From Agelaius tricolor (Eukaryota > Chordata > Aves > Passeriformes > Icteridae): a stretch of 64,000 nucleotides of DNA. This document shows positions 48,501-61,354 of the stretch, piece after piece. Below the pieces are notes generated by a model. The model was not told the DNA's origin. It was given only the letters and a program-made list of their open reading frames with translations, and made no database searches. The position numbers and the translations under genes are program-made. How positions within the stretch are numbered: the first letter of the stretch is position 1; each line of letters starts with the position of its first letter. The DNA is taken from the NCBI GenBank assembly GCA_023055355.1, contig JALJCS010000001.1, positions 75,867,381-75,931,380 on the forward strand, given 5' to 3'.

Positions 48501-50867
48501 GGTTTTTTTAAGAATAGCAACTTCTAAAGCCTTTGGCCTACGTCCCTTATTAACATTAGAGACATTTTTGTCTGAAAGTGATAACCTGAAAGCTTGCAAG
48601 TATTTATTTATTTTGATCAGATTTCATCATTTTTGAGTCTTTTTGCTTCTGAATATGTTAGTGGTAACTAGTATCCTCCTTAGACTTTCTTTTCTTTTTA
48701 TGTCCAAAGAACATTGCAAATTATGTCAATTGCCTGATTAGCAAGAAGTTAAGGGTCTAAGGGCTGCACTATTCATACTTTGGTCTAGCCAAGTGTGCTG
48801 AATATTTGGAAATAATTTTATCCTCTGCTTATATTGTTCTTATAATGGAAATAGAATACAAAGGATATTAAAACTATTTTTCAGTAACACATCATATACA
48901 ACATTTCAGTGTGCTTGTTAAGATTAGTCATCAGTAAAACTTTTTACTTGCATATATGTATTTAAAAAAGGGAAAAATACCCTTTACAGTCATATTCTTA
49001 TCTGATAAAGAGCAACTTCATATTACTCTGCTCTGTGAAGCTTTATACATGAGAGGTGAAATTCATATCACATGATTTTAGATGTGATGACTTAGATGAG
49101 CAACACAGATGCATAGTATCAACTAATTTTATTCTTCTATTAAGCTTATATTTTGGTCAATTAGGCACTTCTAGAGGATGATACACACATCTGTCTGAGG
49201 GAAAGCTGTCAGAGCCTGTATGTTTTGACTCTGAAGGAAATCCCGCAGGTGGTTTACTTTACATGTATAATATCCAGGAAGATTTAGGTAGCTGAAATGA
49301 AACCCACTCCAGGTGGAGATTCCTACTTCTAATATATATTACCATATCTACTTTGAATAAAAATAGCGATACATTTTAATAGCTTCAAGTAGTGCCTTTC
49401 AGACCTTAACATGGTGAACTAGTGTTTAGAATTTTTTATCTGTGTTCGTTTTGCACAAAGGAACCACTCTGGCTTCAGTTGAAAATTTCCTGAACTAAAG
49501 GAGATTAAATTAAATCAAAATCTCAATAAGGGAAAAATGAGATAGTACTAAGATGGATGGCAAAAATAACATCTAGTATAGAGTGCATAGACTTAGCATG
49601 AAATGTGCATGGAGAGCTTGGAAAGTACACTTGTGACATGTATCTGTGTAATGGTTCCAAAGCATTTTCTTTTGGATGATATTAAGATTTTATAAAACAA
49701 ACATATGCTCACGCTAATACTGTTTTGAAGTAAAAATGTATTAATGCAAAAATGTCCAAACAAATGAGCCAGATTTCCTCAGGGTTTGACTCCTACAGCA
49801 GCAAAAGAAGTAGTCCAAAGTGTTTGAAGCACTTTCCATGGGAGTATTTTTACCGTGCCAAAATGAAAGCAGGAGCATTGTGACAATGCAGAGCCTCCAC
49901 TGCAAGGCTATTGCTGCATCCTGGACAGGGAAGAGTCCAAGTGTCCTCCTTGGGCATAAGACACAAGAGAATCAGGGTAGGTTTGCTTTACAGAAGGGAG
50001 TTAGAAATTTCATGGCAGAGACCCTGAAAACCTTCTAATTTATGAGAAGAGAGCAAGAGAAAGGCTAATCCATGCCTTTAGCAGGCAGACCTGTGCCTTT
50101 GCAGGCACATCAGTGCACTGTCACTGTATTGAATCAAAATAAATTGGCCTCAGTACAAGGCGTAAGGCAGGACCTCCCCATCATGTTTACCAGCACAGAC
50201 AGGGGAGGTACAGGTTGTCCAAACCCCTGGGACCTGCACTCTGTCAGGTAAAACCAACCCCATCTTTATTCTCAAAAACTGAAAGACCTGTGACCAAACA
50301 GAGGGTGATAGCATCAAAGTGGATGGTTTTGTTTCTTGGCATTTCACAATTTATGCAAATGCCATTTTGTGGAGAAATATGTTTTCAATAAATAGACTTG
50401 TTTCTTGGTTCGCTATTGGTTCAATCCTCCAACTTTTCCACCAGCTCCAAATCTGCCATTAGGAAAAGTGCTGGTAAACCTGGACTGGCCAACCCAGGCA
50501 GGCAGGGTACCAGCCCCTGGAGATGATCCTGTGAGGATTAGAAGGTTAAGCCAGACTTTTGCAGGCAGAGGTCTGAAACGAGCACTTATTAACCAGATGA
50601 TCTTGTTACTCCTATAAAGAGCCTTGGATAAAATTGTACATTTAAAATGCTTTATCTGCTATATATGCCAGACTTGGATTTACTGGAGCAGAGAGAGAAG
50701 AAATAGAAGAGGAAACGCTGAGGGAACTCTAGCCGCTCCCATTACTACTCATTATTTCAGCACATAAAATTGCAGTCCCCACTGCAAACCCAAGTTCATT
50801 GCTTCTCCTTCCATATTTGGCCTTTCTTCCCTGCCCAAATAAGACCAATATTATCCAAAAAACTGTG

Positions 50868-50945
50868 CACATATATATATATCGGGTGGAGTTCATGGTT
50901 TGTGTATGTGTATAAGTATATATACACACATGTATAAATACATGT
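50868..50945. repeat. TA/TG low-complexity tract
   Basis: (AT)n at 50870-50881, a short unique insert, then TGTG and TATA/CACA alternation to about 50945. Confidence 0.85.
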
Positions 50946-51049
50946 TCCTTTACCCGCATTATCTTTCCTAATAATTCTCATTTCTTGATATTTTTTCAGC
51001 CTTTTCTTGGGTAAAATGTTAAATTACTTTTTTTTTTTCTTTCTTACTT

Positions 51050-51640
51050 TCTTTATAGGGGTCAGACTGCATTGTTGAATTGCTTTAAATCCTGAGTCAG
51101 GAACATGTCACAAAGTTATAAAACAGTACTGTTGATGGAGCAGCCTAGCGCTGATAGGAGAGCTATTGATTGCAGATCTACTTTTAGATTGGATTTGTGC
51201 TCTGCAGTCCTTTTACCTGGTCATAAAATATAAGTGGGGTTTACAAAAAAAAGCAGTCCACTTAGGAAGTCTCTTAACAGGTTTTTTGAGCTTAAATGTA
51301 CATTCCTTTAAGTACCTGTTAATTACTTTACTGTGATGATGCGCACCTGTACAATGTCAGACTGCCCACAGAGCCCATTGTTAATCTGCCCATCAGCCAT
51401 TTACTGCTCATGATTCACAGTCAAGGGGTCTAGGATTATTGTCTACTGGGAATTATGTTTTAGTAGTACAACAGTGTGCTGGAGATGTCTTAATGGCCGC
51501 TCAAGTGAGATTGTTATAATGCCTGCATTGTTGTTCTGACCAGCACAGAGCCCAATTGCTTTTTAAGTTATGGCATCAGCAAGCTCCAGGTCATCTGCAC
51601 TTAAATCACATGCACGTATCTGAAATGTTGATGTGGTAAC
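51050..51640. promoter_or_regulatory. Candidate conserved non-coding element (enhancer-like)
   Basis: About 590 bp without simple repeats, transposon wording or long frames. It carries many short motifs typical of developmental enhancers: E-box CACCTG at 51345-51350, an SOX-type ATTGTT at 51438-51443, 'taatggccgctcaagtgag' at 51491-51509, and several TTAAT/ATTA-type cores. A few CpGs survive in a CpG-poor surrounding. This is a judgement from texture, not from an alignment, and no target gene can be named. Confidence 0.35.
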
Positions 51641-54230
51641 TGGTAGCAGTGTATACAATGCTTTTAACCTCCAATTTGGTGGGTGCTTGGGATCATATTA
51701 TATGAAGTGTGCATGTGTGCTTCAACCTTCAGGGCTACAGCAAGCTTTGCTGATTTTAAATGTCATCGTAAATTTTGGCTTGAGCAGCTCACCTCAGCTC
51801 ATGTGCAGCTTTCCCCTTGATAAGGCAGAGAATAGAGAGCCTAAGGGCTTTGCATTAAAACTCCTGCATGGCCCTGCTATGAGTTTGTTAGAAAAGTGTT
51901 TAGATGGTGGAGATGGAGGGTACAGACACCATGTGCTGGTTTTGCAATACCACACCACTTATTTAACTTCTCCTACTTTTATCAACTACCCCTGCACTGC
52001 TACACACATGCATATACACACAGACAGATAAATATAGTCATGTATGCATGCTGTGCTGCAGGGAAATACCATAGGGAGACTGTACAAACTCTAGTTTCTG
52101 ACATGTTCTGCTCATTCCTCCCTCCACCACCCTGCAAGAGCTTGAGCTAATTGGCTGAATTCTCATGAGAGCAGCTGGAGCACAGAGGTACTTGTCTTCA
52201 AATTCACTGCCAATGTGTCTGTGGCACTTAGATGAGGCCTTGACCAGCATTTCTTTCCAAAATCACAACCAGCAGGTCAAACTATCCTGATTTCCCTTTT
52301 TTTTTTTTTTTGATGGTGTGCAGATACTGACATGAACTCAACTAGATCTAAAAGTAACTAAAGAATTTCTAATGGGTTTGGAGGCTGCACTTGTAACTTG
52401 AGCTGATTGGAAATATTGGATATTTCCCACAGAAAAATCAAAACAACCTTCCCAAAACATAACAGAAATGAGAACATAAACACCACCCCCCACCTCAAAT
52501 TTTCCACTGAAAAGATGAAGAATGCAAAAAACTTTGCCTAATCATTCCAGTCCTCTTCTCAGAAACAACAAAAAATCAATTTATCTCTAGATTCCTTTCT
52601 AATTAAAAACTCCTATAAGTAACTCCTCCTCTCAGTTTTCAGCTCTAAGAAAATTTGAAGGAAAATGTTTTAACTGAACTCATTGAAATGTCAAGAGCTT
52701 TACTGGAGAAAATTTTGCATACTTCAAGGCATCTGATTTAATCTATAGTAATATATAATTAGGATTCATCCACATTAAATGGATTTGTACTCCAAAATTA
52801 TTGATGCAAATATTGCCTCCTTGCCATCACTGAAACTTCCACTTCTTGGCTTGCCCTTTCAACAAAAACACAGAACTGGAATTTTTAACAGATTGTATTT
52901 TCATTGCTTTGAAATTTTTACGGAGAATGAGCTCAACACATTGACTTGGGCAGGGGGAGAGGTGGTGCAGGGAAACAAGGAGGGAATGCAGGAACAAGAA
53001 ATTTTCATAAGTGCTTAATGCAGATTTTTTCCCCTGCTTTAAAAATAAGAATTTTAGCTTAGTATTCAATGGGATCATAATAAGAGCAATTCTGAGCACT
53101 TTGGAAAAAAAATCACACTCCCCAATGTTATTAATATGAGTCATAATTAGAGATGGAACATTTGATCCAAATCCCAATTAACTTCAGGGGAAATTTGGAT
53201 CCAAACTTTATGGCTTGAATTTATTTGCATGCTGAGCCAAGACAGAACTCCTGACCCAGTACTGTCCAATCCCTTCCCCACTAACAAATCCTTTGGGGAA
53301 TTAAAGATGCATATCTGGTTCAAGATCTGACATTTGTGGTTTGGAGCTTTGACAGTATATCTTATACATAAGGGACACTTTCCACCTCAGAATTCCATTT
53401 TTGCTTTAAAATATGCATCTGTATGGGAGGCTGATTCTTAGGAAGAATCAAAAATGGAGCAAAGTGATCTGCTTCCTTCACCACCTTTGTAATGAAAAGG
53501 AAAATATTTACAGATTACCAAAGTTCTTAGAACTTTTTGTCTTTCAAGTCAGAAAATTTTCTCTGGAGTACTAGGTGCATTTTCCAGTTCAGGAAATGAT
53601 CCTGAGGATTTGACTCTTTTTCTTGTTCATGTGGAATCACACTGGTTTCAGTTTGATTATTCATTAAGCAAGTCACTTCCCAGCCTGAAGACATGTGTGT
53701 AAATTAGGTTTTAGCATCACAGACAGACCTGGGAAATGTACCTGCTAATCCAAGACTTTGTAAGACCATTTGCTGCTTCATGTTGGTGGCATCTGACAGT
53801 GAGGTCCCCAAGGAGGTTCAGAAGGAGGCTCAGGTGGCTGTCCATTGAAAGTTTTATTCTAAATCAATAAAATGAACTTTAAATGCAAGGACTCCGGAAT
53901 GCATTAGAAAACATTTTCCCCCCATGGAAATATAACTAAAACAAACAAAAATTGACATTAAACATAATTGAATGTTACACATTTTTATGTAGCTTTAGGT
54001 CAGATAGATTATGACCTAATACATTTTTTTCTCTCATGATATCTAACAATCTTACTCTCATGATATCTAACAAAATTACTGCAAAATATTGTCTTTGGGA
54101 AGGCAATCATTAATTATTTATGAGAATTATTATGCTGAAAGAGTTTAAACTGTTTGCTTAAATTATGAACTCCATGGGGAGTTATGTAGAATCTTTTATT
54201 CCCACCTTTACAGTCATCAAATGATTCATT
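51641..54230. other. Non-coding stretch
   Basis: No gene recognised. The 132-codon frame at 51633-52031 and the opposed frames at 52779-53177 have no family resemblance. A poly-T run lies at 52298-52311. A 24-bp-period duplication lies at 54031-54073. The segment 54095-54240 is rich in ATTA cores. Confidence 0.5.
54031..54073. repeat. Two-copy direct repeat, 24-bp period
   Basis: The 19-base word CTCTCATGATATCTAACAA occurs at 54031-54049 and again at 54055-54073. Confidence 0.93.
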
Positions 54231-54244
54231 AATTGCAGAGTATG

Positions 54245-54395
54245 TAGAAATATTGAAGAGGCAGCAACAGCCACAGGGTAAAGCATTTGCCTCCTGAAGA
54301 ATTTCTTCTTTTCTTAGCTGAGCTGTGTAACTTAGGATGAGTCAAATCTCACTCTGCATGCCTCAGTTTCCTGTGTTGTAACTTGTCATGTCTTT
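54245..54395 (+). mobile_element. MIR-like SINE relic
   Basis: The stretch 'agctgtgtaacttaggatga' (54321-54340) followed by 'gtcaaatctcactctgcatg' and 'cctcagtttcctgtg' (54361-54375) matches the order of the conserved core of a MIR/CORE-SINE (gtgtgacc-ttggg-caagtca-...-cctcagtttcc). MIR-type SINEs are ancient tRNA-derived elements found across amniotes. The tRNA-derived head is not clearly visible. Confidence 0.55.
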
Positions 54396-55317
54396 TTTAT
54401 GGAGGTTTTGTGTTCTGCGGATGAGAAGTTCAATACATGAGTGTTCAACATGGAAGTTCTGTCCTAAGTAGGACAGAATATGAAAGTGATGGCAGGACCT
54501 GCCTTTGGTACAAGCAGGGAAACCCTTGAGTTTTTATCTACAGCAGGACTACAAGCTGGAACAGTAATATTCCAAGGGACTGGTCTGTTCTAAAGACGTA
54601 CTAAGGAGGGTAAGTATTCAGAAGAGTACATATGCTTTTGATCCATAATTAAATTAATTGCATATTGCACTGTTATATTGCACAGGGGCAAACGTCCTCT
54701 GGCTGTGCTGCAGGGCCAGGAGATAATCCAGGCAGAGCAGCAGAGGCACACAAGGGTGTGCTGGAGCAGTCCTGAGAAATCCAGCCTGGAACCATTTCAG
54801 CACACTGGCAGCTACCCTGGGTCTGCCTGCACTGACTGATGTGAGCATACCCTCAGCTGCCTGCAGCCAGATTTCCGCCACTAACATTTAAGGACCTAAA
54901 ATTTCATACTCGTTTCCCATTTTTCCAAAGATTGGCAAAGAATTTGAAATAAGTGTCCAGCACTGCTTACTTTCACAGCATATCTCTCTCCAAGGACTGT
55001 GGGCAGCAGGCTCTTACCTCTTTATTATATGCCCATCTATATTACAGTGCCAGGAAGCAATCAAAGCAGGTTTAGTTATCATCCCTCAGAGTCTCTACAC
55101 AGCTCTCAGGCTGTACTTTGTTTCCTACATAAGAACAGGACAAATTCACTGGAGGTAAAAGAATTTCCTATGGATCTTGGCTTAATTTGGGATTCTGGGC
55201 AGATAGATAGCGAAGCAAATACTTGCTATAACTGCAACACATTGGTTTACTGGATTCTGGGAAAACAGTAGAGTATTGCAGTAGTAACAGAGTTGTTAAC
55301 AGAGTTGTTCATGACTG

Positions 55318-55402
55318 TGTGCATAGATATATACATGTAGGTATAGATCTATATAAAATATATAGATATATATTTTATATGTATGAATGCATATATATAA
55401 AA
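55318..55402. repeat. ATA/TATA-rich low-complexity tract
   Basis: Repeated atagatatata/tatata words with few interruptions. Confidence 0.85.
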
Positions 55403-57069
55403 GTAAGAGAAATATTCCAGACTGACAACTTTGTAGCAGAAAATATTGGCCCCATGCATAGTACAGTATTTTTCCTTTCCTTTTTTTTTCACAAAATGTA
55501 TTTTTTCATGGGTGATAGAATTTTTCGCATCATGAATATTTTATACCAGACTTTAGCCAAAGCCATGATATACCCAGAAATTAACTTAGGGAAATCTGGT
55601 TCTCATTATCCTCTGATGTTCATTGATTCATTTTCTTTCTCAAACAAAGAATTTTAGCCCCCAAACTTGGTATCTACTTAGCTTATTTCTAAACCTTCTG
55701 GGAGGTGTGTGTGTGGGAATTTATTTCTTGGAAAAGTATGGAATGGAATAACTCTTTTTTCATGCTATTCAACTAACTTCTATTATTTACGTCACCATAA
55801 ATCAAAACATATTCCATCCATGTAAGTGGAATTTGGGCACACTTTTCTACTCAATATTTGCACTTGCATTTAGAAGTCTTAATGGCCTGATGAGAAGGAA
55901 AAAAAAAAGGAGAAATATAATAATCTGAAATAGAATTTTGTGTATTCTTTAGATATCTAAGATGTAAACTACAGATCGTTCTCTTTTCTCCTCCCATTTC
56001 AATACCAGCCCAACATCTGAGTAACTCTGAAAACATCTGAACTCATCAGTCGCACCACATTTGGACCTGGATGCTTTCTAGGCACCTGCAGTTCTGCACT
56101 GTGTGCATGCCCAGATCTACCCAGGCCTTAATGGGATCCAGGAACTCAGCTGAATGGTGCCAAATTTCCCTAAGGGTCTTAATCCTATAAACATGACTAA
56201 AGCCCAGCTCATATGTTGCAGTAGGACCATGTCTCTCACAAGCCAGAATCTTTTCTCTTAGCTTTTAAAACAGCTTTCAGGAGAAGAAAGTGGTGTTCAT
56301 TGGCTTTTGCAGAGTGGTCAGCTTAGCAGCAGATTTACCTGTGAGGTATTAAAACCTGAGTTCAAAATCTCCACAGCCTGAAGGGAACTTGACCTACAGA
56401 GTTCTCTATCCAGCACTTAATAGTGTGTTATAAAATACAAACCTGCTTACTCCTCCATTGGAAGCTGTGCTGTTGTACCAGGAAGAAAGCAACTGAGGTC
56501 CCTAGTTTATTTATGCATTTGACATACATTTTGGTCATGGTAACATGACTAAAAGTACAACCAAAGATTCAGAAGTCATATGTTTTCTTGTAAATCCCTT
56601 CCTGTCCCTATTTGTTGCATGAATAATATGAACTCAGACATAGGAGAAAATCAGTAAAGTACTCTGTATTCAATGGTAATAAAAAAATATCTGTTTTCCT
56701 GAAGTCCATGAAGAGAGATTCAAACCTTGATTTCAAAATTTCTACCAATTTTCCTTTCTGTGGATGAGACAGCTTTGCTTTTTCCTTCTGCTCTTTGAAA
56801 AACATCATACATAAGGGGCCACAGGAAGCAGCCCTCCCTGACCATGGGGAGAAGCACCTTCCCAAAATTGTGGTTTAGGAAAAAGAGAAGAGGAAGCTTG
56901 GTGCCATGACTCAAGAAATATCCCATTGAAGATTACAGATGAAGCAGGAGGTGCAGTTCCCATGCAGTGACTTATTGGACTCTGCAGGTCGGGTTCACTG
57001 CAGTAACTCAGTGTAGTACAGGGCTGCCCTTTGAAATGCTGACCATGCACAGCTTCTCTCAACTTCCCT

Positions 57070-57093
57070 AAAAAAAAAAAAAAAAAAAAAAAA
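57070..57093 (+). repeat. Poly-A homopolymer (24 A)
   Basis: Uninterrupted run of 24 A. It is the type of tail left by retrotransposed RNA, but the 400 bases to its left do not resemble a known transcript. Confidence 0.9.
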
Positions 57094-57832
57094 GAAGGCC
57101 ATAAAATAGCAAGATCTGTTTTTCTTTAGGTCCAGCATTCCTTGAGCTATTTAAATTATATGAAGGGTTTTAAAAATAAATAAACTTATATAACCCTTTG
57201 AATTGCAATTTTGCAGGATTCTAACTCAGAGGACAAGTATTAATACTGAGGACTCTTGCCTCATGGCTGAGATTTTAAATCAAATAAAGAACTACACTGA
57301 CAGAAATTAACATTTGTTATGAATTCAGTAGCTTGTGTGAAAACTACACAGCTGTGCCAGGCAACAATGCCCATTGATTTCAGTAGTTAACAGCAATTAA
57401 CTGTGTCAGTGCAATGTTTCTGCTTACAAACATGACTACACATTTCATCACCTGTCTATTAATGTTTTAGTTTTATATCTAGTCCTGGATAAACAGGTAG
57501 AAGAAAGCATTAAAGTAGGCCAATGAGCTCCTCTGTCTACAGATGACTGGCAAAAAGAAACTGATCTGATCTTAGGTCTGTGCCTACCTCCACCAGCAGA
57601 CATTTCTGACAGCAGACACTGCTGCCCTCTCCAAGCTTCTGGTTTGTATTGTACAATCAATCTTCTCAGCATATTGCATTATGAACATCACCAGTATTAA
57701 AGGGATTTTATCACAGGTTTTGAAAATAATGTTATTCTCTGGACAACATGTTCCATGAAATTCACCTGAGAATATAGATAAGACAATGCCTTAGGTTACC
57801 CATTTTTAAATAATTCAATTTCCTAACTTCCA

Positions 57833-58110
57833 ATCAGGGGTCTCCTGGTTAGCCAGGACTGCTGGTAAATGTTGGAAAACATGTCAGTGAGCCCTTCTCT
57901 CAGTTCTCTCAGTACCCCTGGCTGTATCCCATCTGGCCCCATACACTTGTGTGTGTCAAAATTCTGTAACAGGTCACTGACAATTTCTCCTTGGATTATG
58001 GGAGCTTCATTCTGTTCTCCATCCTCTCTTCCAGCTCATGGGGCTGGGCACATAGACAACAACTGCTCTTACTGTTAAAAACTGGCTGAGGTCTATTTTG
58101 AATAGAAAAT
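57833..58110 (-). mobile_element. CR1 LINE internal fragment (antisense), linker before the RT
   Basis: Plus-strand text is the reverse complement of the CR1 ORF2 stretch just upstream of the reverse transcriptase: 'ctggttagccaggactgctg' (57846-57865), 'ggctgtatcccatctggccc' (57920-57939), 'ccttggattatgggagcttc' (57990-58009) and 'cttccagctcatggggctgg' (58029-58048). The order is correct for CR1 and there are few gaps. It is an internal piece without the CR1 3' tail, so it is a fragment of a larger, eroded insertion. The right edge fades out near 58110-58140. Confidence 0.88.
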
Positions 58111-61100
58111 GGCCATAAAAGGTGATTGAAGTTTTTTAGCGATAGTAACTGGTCAAAGCATGTCAAAGCATCCAGATTGCCACTCAATGCTTTTCACAGC
58201 TGATTCACGTAGGATACACCTGTGAGCTGGGAGACTCAAAACTCCCTCCAATGGTTTAGTTGTGTCACTCTGTCCAATATTATAATCCCACCAAACCAGG
58301 ATGACTTCATCATAGTTAGGCTAATCAGAGAAATTGAGCAGATATCTGCCATGTCTGTAACAGAAAACCTTTATGGGATTAACATATTTGTTCTTTTACT
58401 GTATGGACTAAAAACAGTGTGTCACTGTAAGTCATCTTTCATGTGAGGCATTTAAAATACATTTAGTCTTACTGAAAATATTCTGAGTTTGAAGCTTCTT
58501 TTCCTTTGTAAATTTTGAAAAACAGTAAAAAATTGAAACATTTGTCATTAACTTTTTACACATTTTTGCAAAAACCTTTCATACAAACCTGAAGAATTCT
58601 CTGAAACCAGCAGACACTGCTTAAAAAAAGCTCAAAAAACTAGTTTTGTTCTGAAAGCTGCTGTCAAACTTATCTTTGAAATTAAATTGAAAAAATAATA
58701 AAAAATTTAAAAAATAAAAAAAATAATAGAAATAATAGAAATAAAGGAATACCTACTTTCCTCCATATGAATTAATTACTCTGTGCACTGTTGATTGAGC
58801 AAATAAATAGCAAACTCACTGTTTTCAATAGTATGCTATCTACCTTATTCCATGCTAGCTTGTTGTTTAAATGCCTTGTGTCACTTATTTTTTTGAATTC
58901 CCAAAAATAAATTTTATCAGTAACAATAAAACCTCACTGTACTAGTGTTACACTTGTAGGCTTCCTGCCAATCTTTTAAAATCCACTGGATGCATAATAC
59001 AATGAACATGAGAGATTATTAAAAATAAACTCACATCTTGTCACTTAAACATTTTATCTCTCTTTTCTTAAGAAGTGATGGCTAAAGCATATTTTTTTGT
59101 GATAAAAAAAAAGCATAGGCAAGAACTACAGAACTAGATGAAATTTTTATGTTAAAAATCCATTAAAAATGCTTTTTGGCTGTCTGTTTGTGCCCTTGAG
59201 CCTCATGAGTACAGTTGGCAAGAATAGAAAATTGCTTATGGACTCAAAAAGTGATATAGTACATTTTTTACCCTTTTAAATCTTTTAATGTGTCCCCAGC
59301 ATCTCATGTAATTTAGGGAGGAACATCAGAAAGTTTAGATGCTTTTCTGAACCTTGTTCAAAGAATTCCAAATTCTTTGTGCAGTAAAAATAAGATGGAA
59401 ATTCTATAAGATAAACCCTTCTTTTGGATTTTCATACCATTTACATGGAATTAGTATTAGTCTCTGCAGAAATAAAAGAGCATTGGAAAACTTCAGAGCT
59501 TAATCATATCTTTCCAATTTCAGTAATGTGATGATCTGCATTTCAGCTGACTCTTAAGCAGCAGGAGCTGTTCCTTTTGGGGACAATGGTAAGGCCTGGT
59601 GAACAGGCTTAACTAATTTATTTCATTTCACTGGGATGTACTTTAGGGATTAATAAGGAACAGCAATTGATGCCTCGCCACATTCTCTCTGGCCTGTGAT
59701 TTCTTTTGCTCTTCTTAGCTGTTTCACAGCCTTTCTCAAGCCCAGAAAACAATCATAAATCATACTAAATATTTATATAGCTTTTTGACATTTTTCATGC
59801 GTGAGTGAAAAAGATGATGGGTAAGTTGGTCATAAAAATTCCAAGGAAAAAAGATTTTATGGAAATCTGCCTGTTTGTCAAAATACAAATACTTTACAGA
59901 GTCTGTTTGATTCTGTTGATGTTAGGGTGGATGTAAAGAGGATCTATCATGATTGCAAATACACTGCCCTGAGGGAATGAACACAGTGTTCAGAATACAT
60001 CCCACAAAAGAGCTTTAAAATCTGTCAGTGGAAATGCTCCAGATTTTTACTAAAGGAATACAAAGCAGGAATTGGTGTCCGATTTCTGCTTTAAAAATGC
60101 TGAAATCTAAAACATAACTAGGAGAACATGAAGGTAAGTAACTTCAGTAATAAGGATAATTAGTGAATGAATGTGTATAGGGCAAGATCACTGTTACCTA
60201 ACCCAAATAAGCAGAATAGTTACCAAGGCTCCAGAACCTAATAAGAGTGTTTGTTTTCTCCAAAGACTGGCTTTTGAGAAACACATGAACAATGGTCAAA
60301 ATAGAGCAAGGAAGCTAAACCTAGCTAGTTGGGGAGGTTGGGCACCCCTTTTGTCTGAGGTCTCCCTTTCCAATGAAATATTTATATGTGGCACCAATCC
60401 TTTAATCCAAGGCCCAAAATACAATAGAAACTCTAAATACTTAATGTGACATGAATAATTTGATTTTAGATAAAACCTGGAACCAGGATCATCTCCTTGC
60501 TTGGTTCCCTAACTGAGATTTCCAGTAGGAGCTCTGATAGTGTCCACCCTGTGGGCTGGAGGAAATATGGTGTCTCTTTCCTGTGGCCATGGATTTTTGA
60601 ATTCTGTATATATATAAAGAGTATGCTTATTTTAGCAATTTAAGGTGGATTTTGGGATTGGCTATGAGCACCAAAATTTGGTCAGCTAAGCTGTTAAACT
60701 AATCCTGGATGCTAAAATATCCAGGGGCCCAGTTATTATTTTCCAAAGTAGTTCCCAAACACAGTTCAGAATTTACCACACACCCAATCTGTTCTGGGAA
60801 CATCACAGAGTGAATGTGGCCAGATCATTCCAGTTGGACTCAAGGGCAGAGAATGGCTCCCTGTACTCTGGTTTATGGGTACCAGTATAACCAGACTCAC
60901 AATAGCAGCAGATTAAGTAGGTCTGCCTTGCTCCTGCTGCTTACTCTGAAGATGGTCACTCATGAACCAGCCACAATCTCACAGGCAGGACATTCTCACA
61001 AGAAATAGGGAATGTCTGCAACATTATTCATGCTCTTTCCAGCTTCTTACAGTAAGTATAGGTGTCTAGGGTACTTAGCTAAACTGTAGACTAGTCAAGA

Positions 61101-61354
61101 AGATCTATTCTGGAATGTAAATGAATATATTTTTTTTTGGCAATTTTTAAGTGAAAAGAGTGTGGACCATATACAGGACTTGTGCCTCTTCAGTCCATGA
61201 TGTTTATATTGTGTATCTGAAAAATCAAGATATCCAGTGTACAAAGGAAACCTGGTATATAGTGCTGTGAGCTACAACTTAGCATCTTAACATCCAGAAC
61301 AGTCTCATGATGTCTTCCCTCTATTAAAAAACATATAAAAATTATGCCTGTCTG
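58111..61354. other. Non-coding stretch with a possible conserved block
   Basis: No recognisable gene. An A-rich run lies at 58681-58745. The 59520-60000 segment is repeat-free and carries several homeodomain-type cores (see findings). The 92-codon frame at 60171-60449 has no known domain. Confidence 0.5.
58681..58745 (+). repeat. A-rich low-complexity run with AATAATAGAA units
   Basis: Mostly A with T, including two copies of aaataataga near 58720-58740. Confidence 0.85.

Larger units (their letters stand above)
43404..51049. other. Long non-coding stretch with possible conserved blocks
   Basis: No recognisable gene. Candidate conserved segments at 44280-44480 and 44680-44790 are described under findings. 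A 163-codon minus-strand frame at 45062-45553 lies in a GC-richer patch; it is Cys/Ser-rich with no known domain. A short direct repeat lies at 47607-47650. The TA/TG tract at 50868-50945 is simple sequence. The rest is unique AT-rich DNA. Confidence 0.5.
54396..57832. other. Non-coding stretch
   Basis: No recognisable gene. It contains a TA-rich tract at 55318-55402 and 24 A at 57070-57093. Frames of up to 112 codons are unsupported. The rest is unique AT-rich sequence. Confidence 0.55.

Noticed and set aside
50100..50620. Possible solo LTR with AATAAA at 50387-50392 and 'cttgg' words
   Set aside because: No TG...CA ends, target duplication or primer-binding site could be seen, so I did not annotate an endogenous retrovirus.
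53640..53700. Second possible MIR core ('gcaagtcacttcccagcctg')
   Set aside because: Only one short block fits and the 'cctcagtttcc' part is missing, so it is too weak to call.
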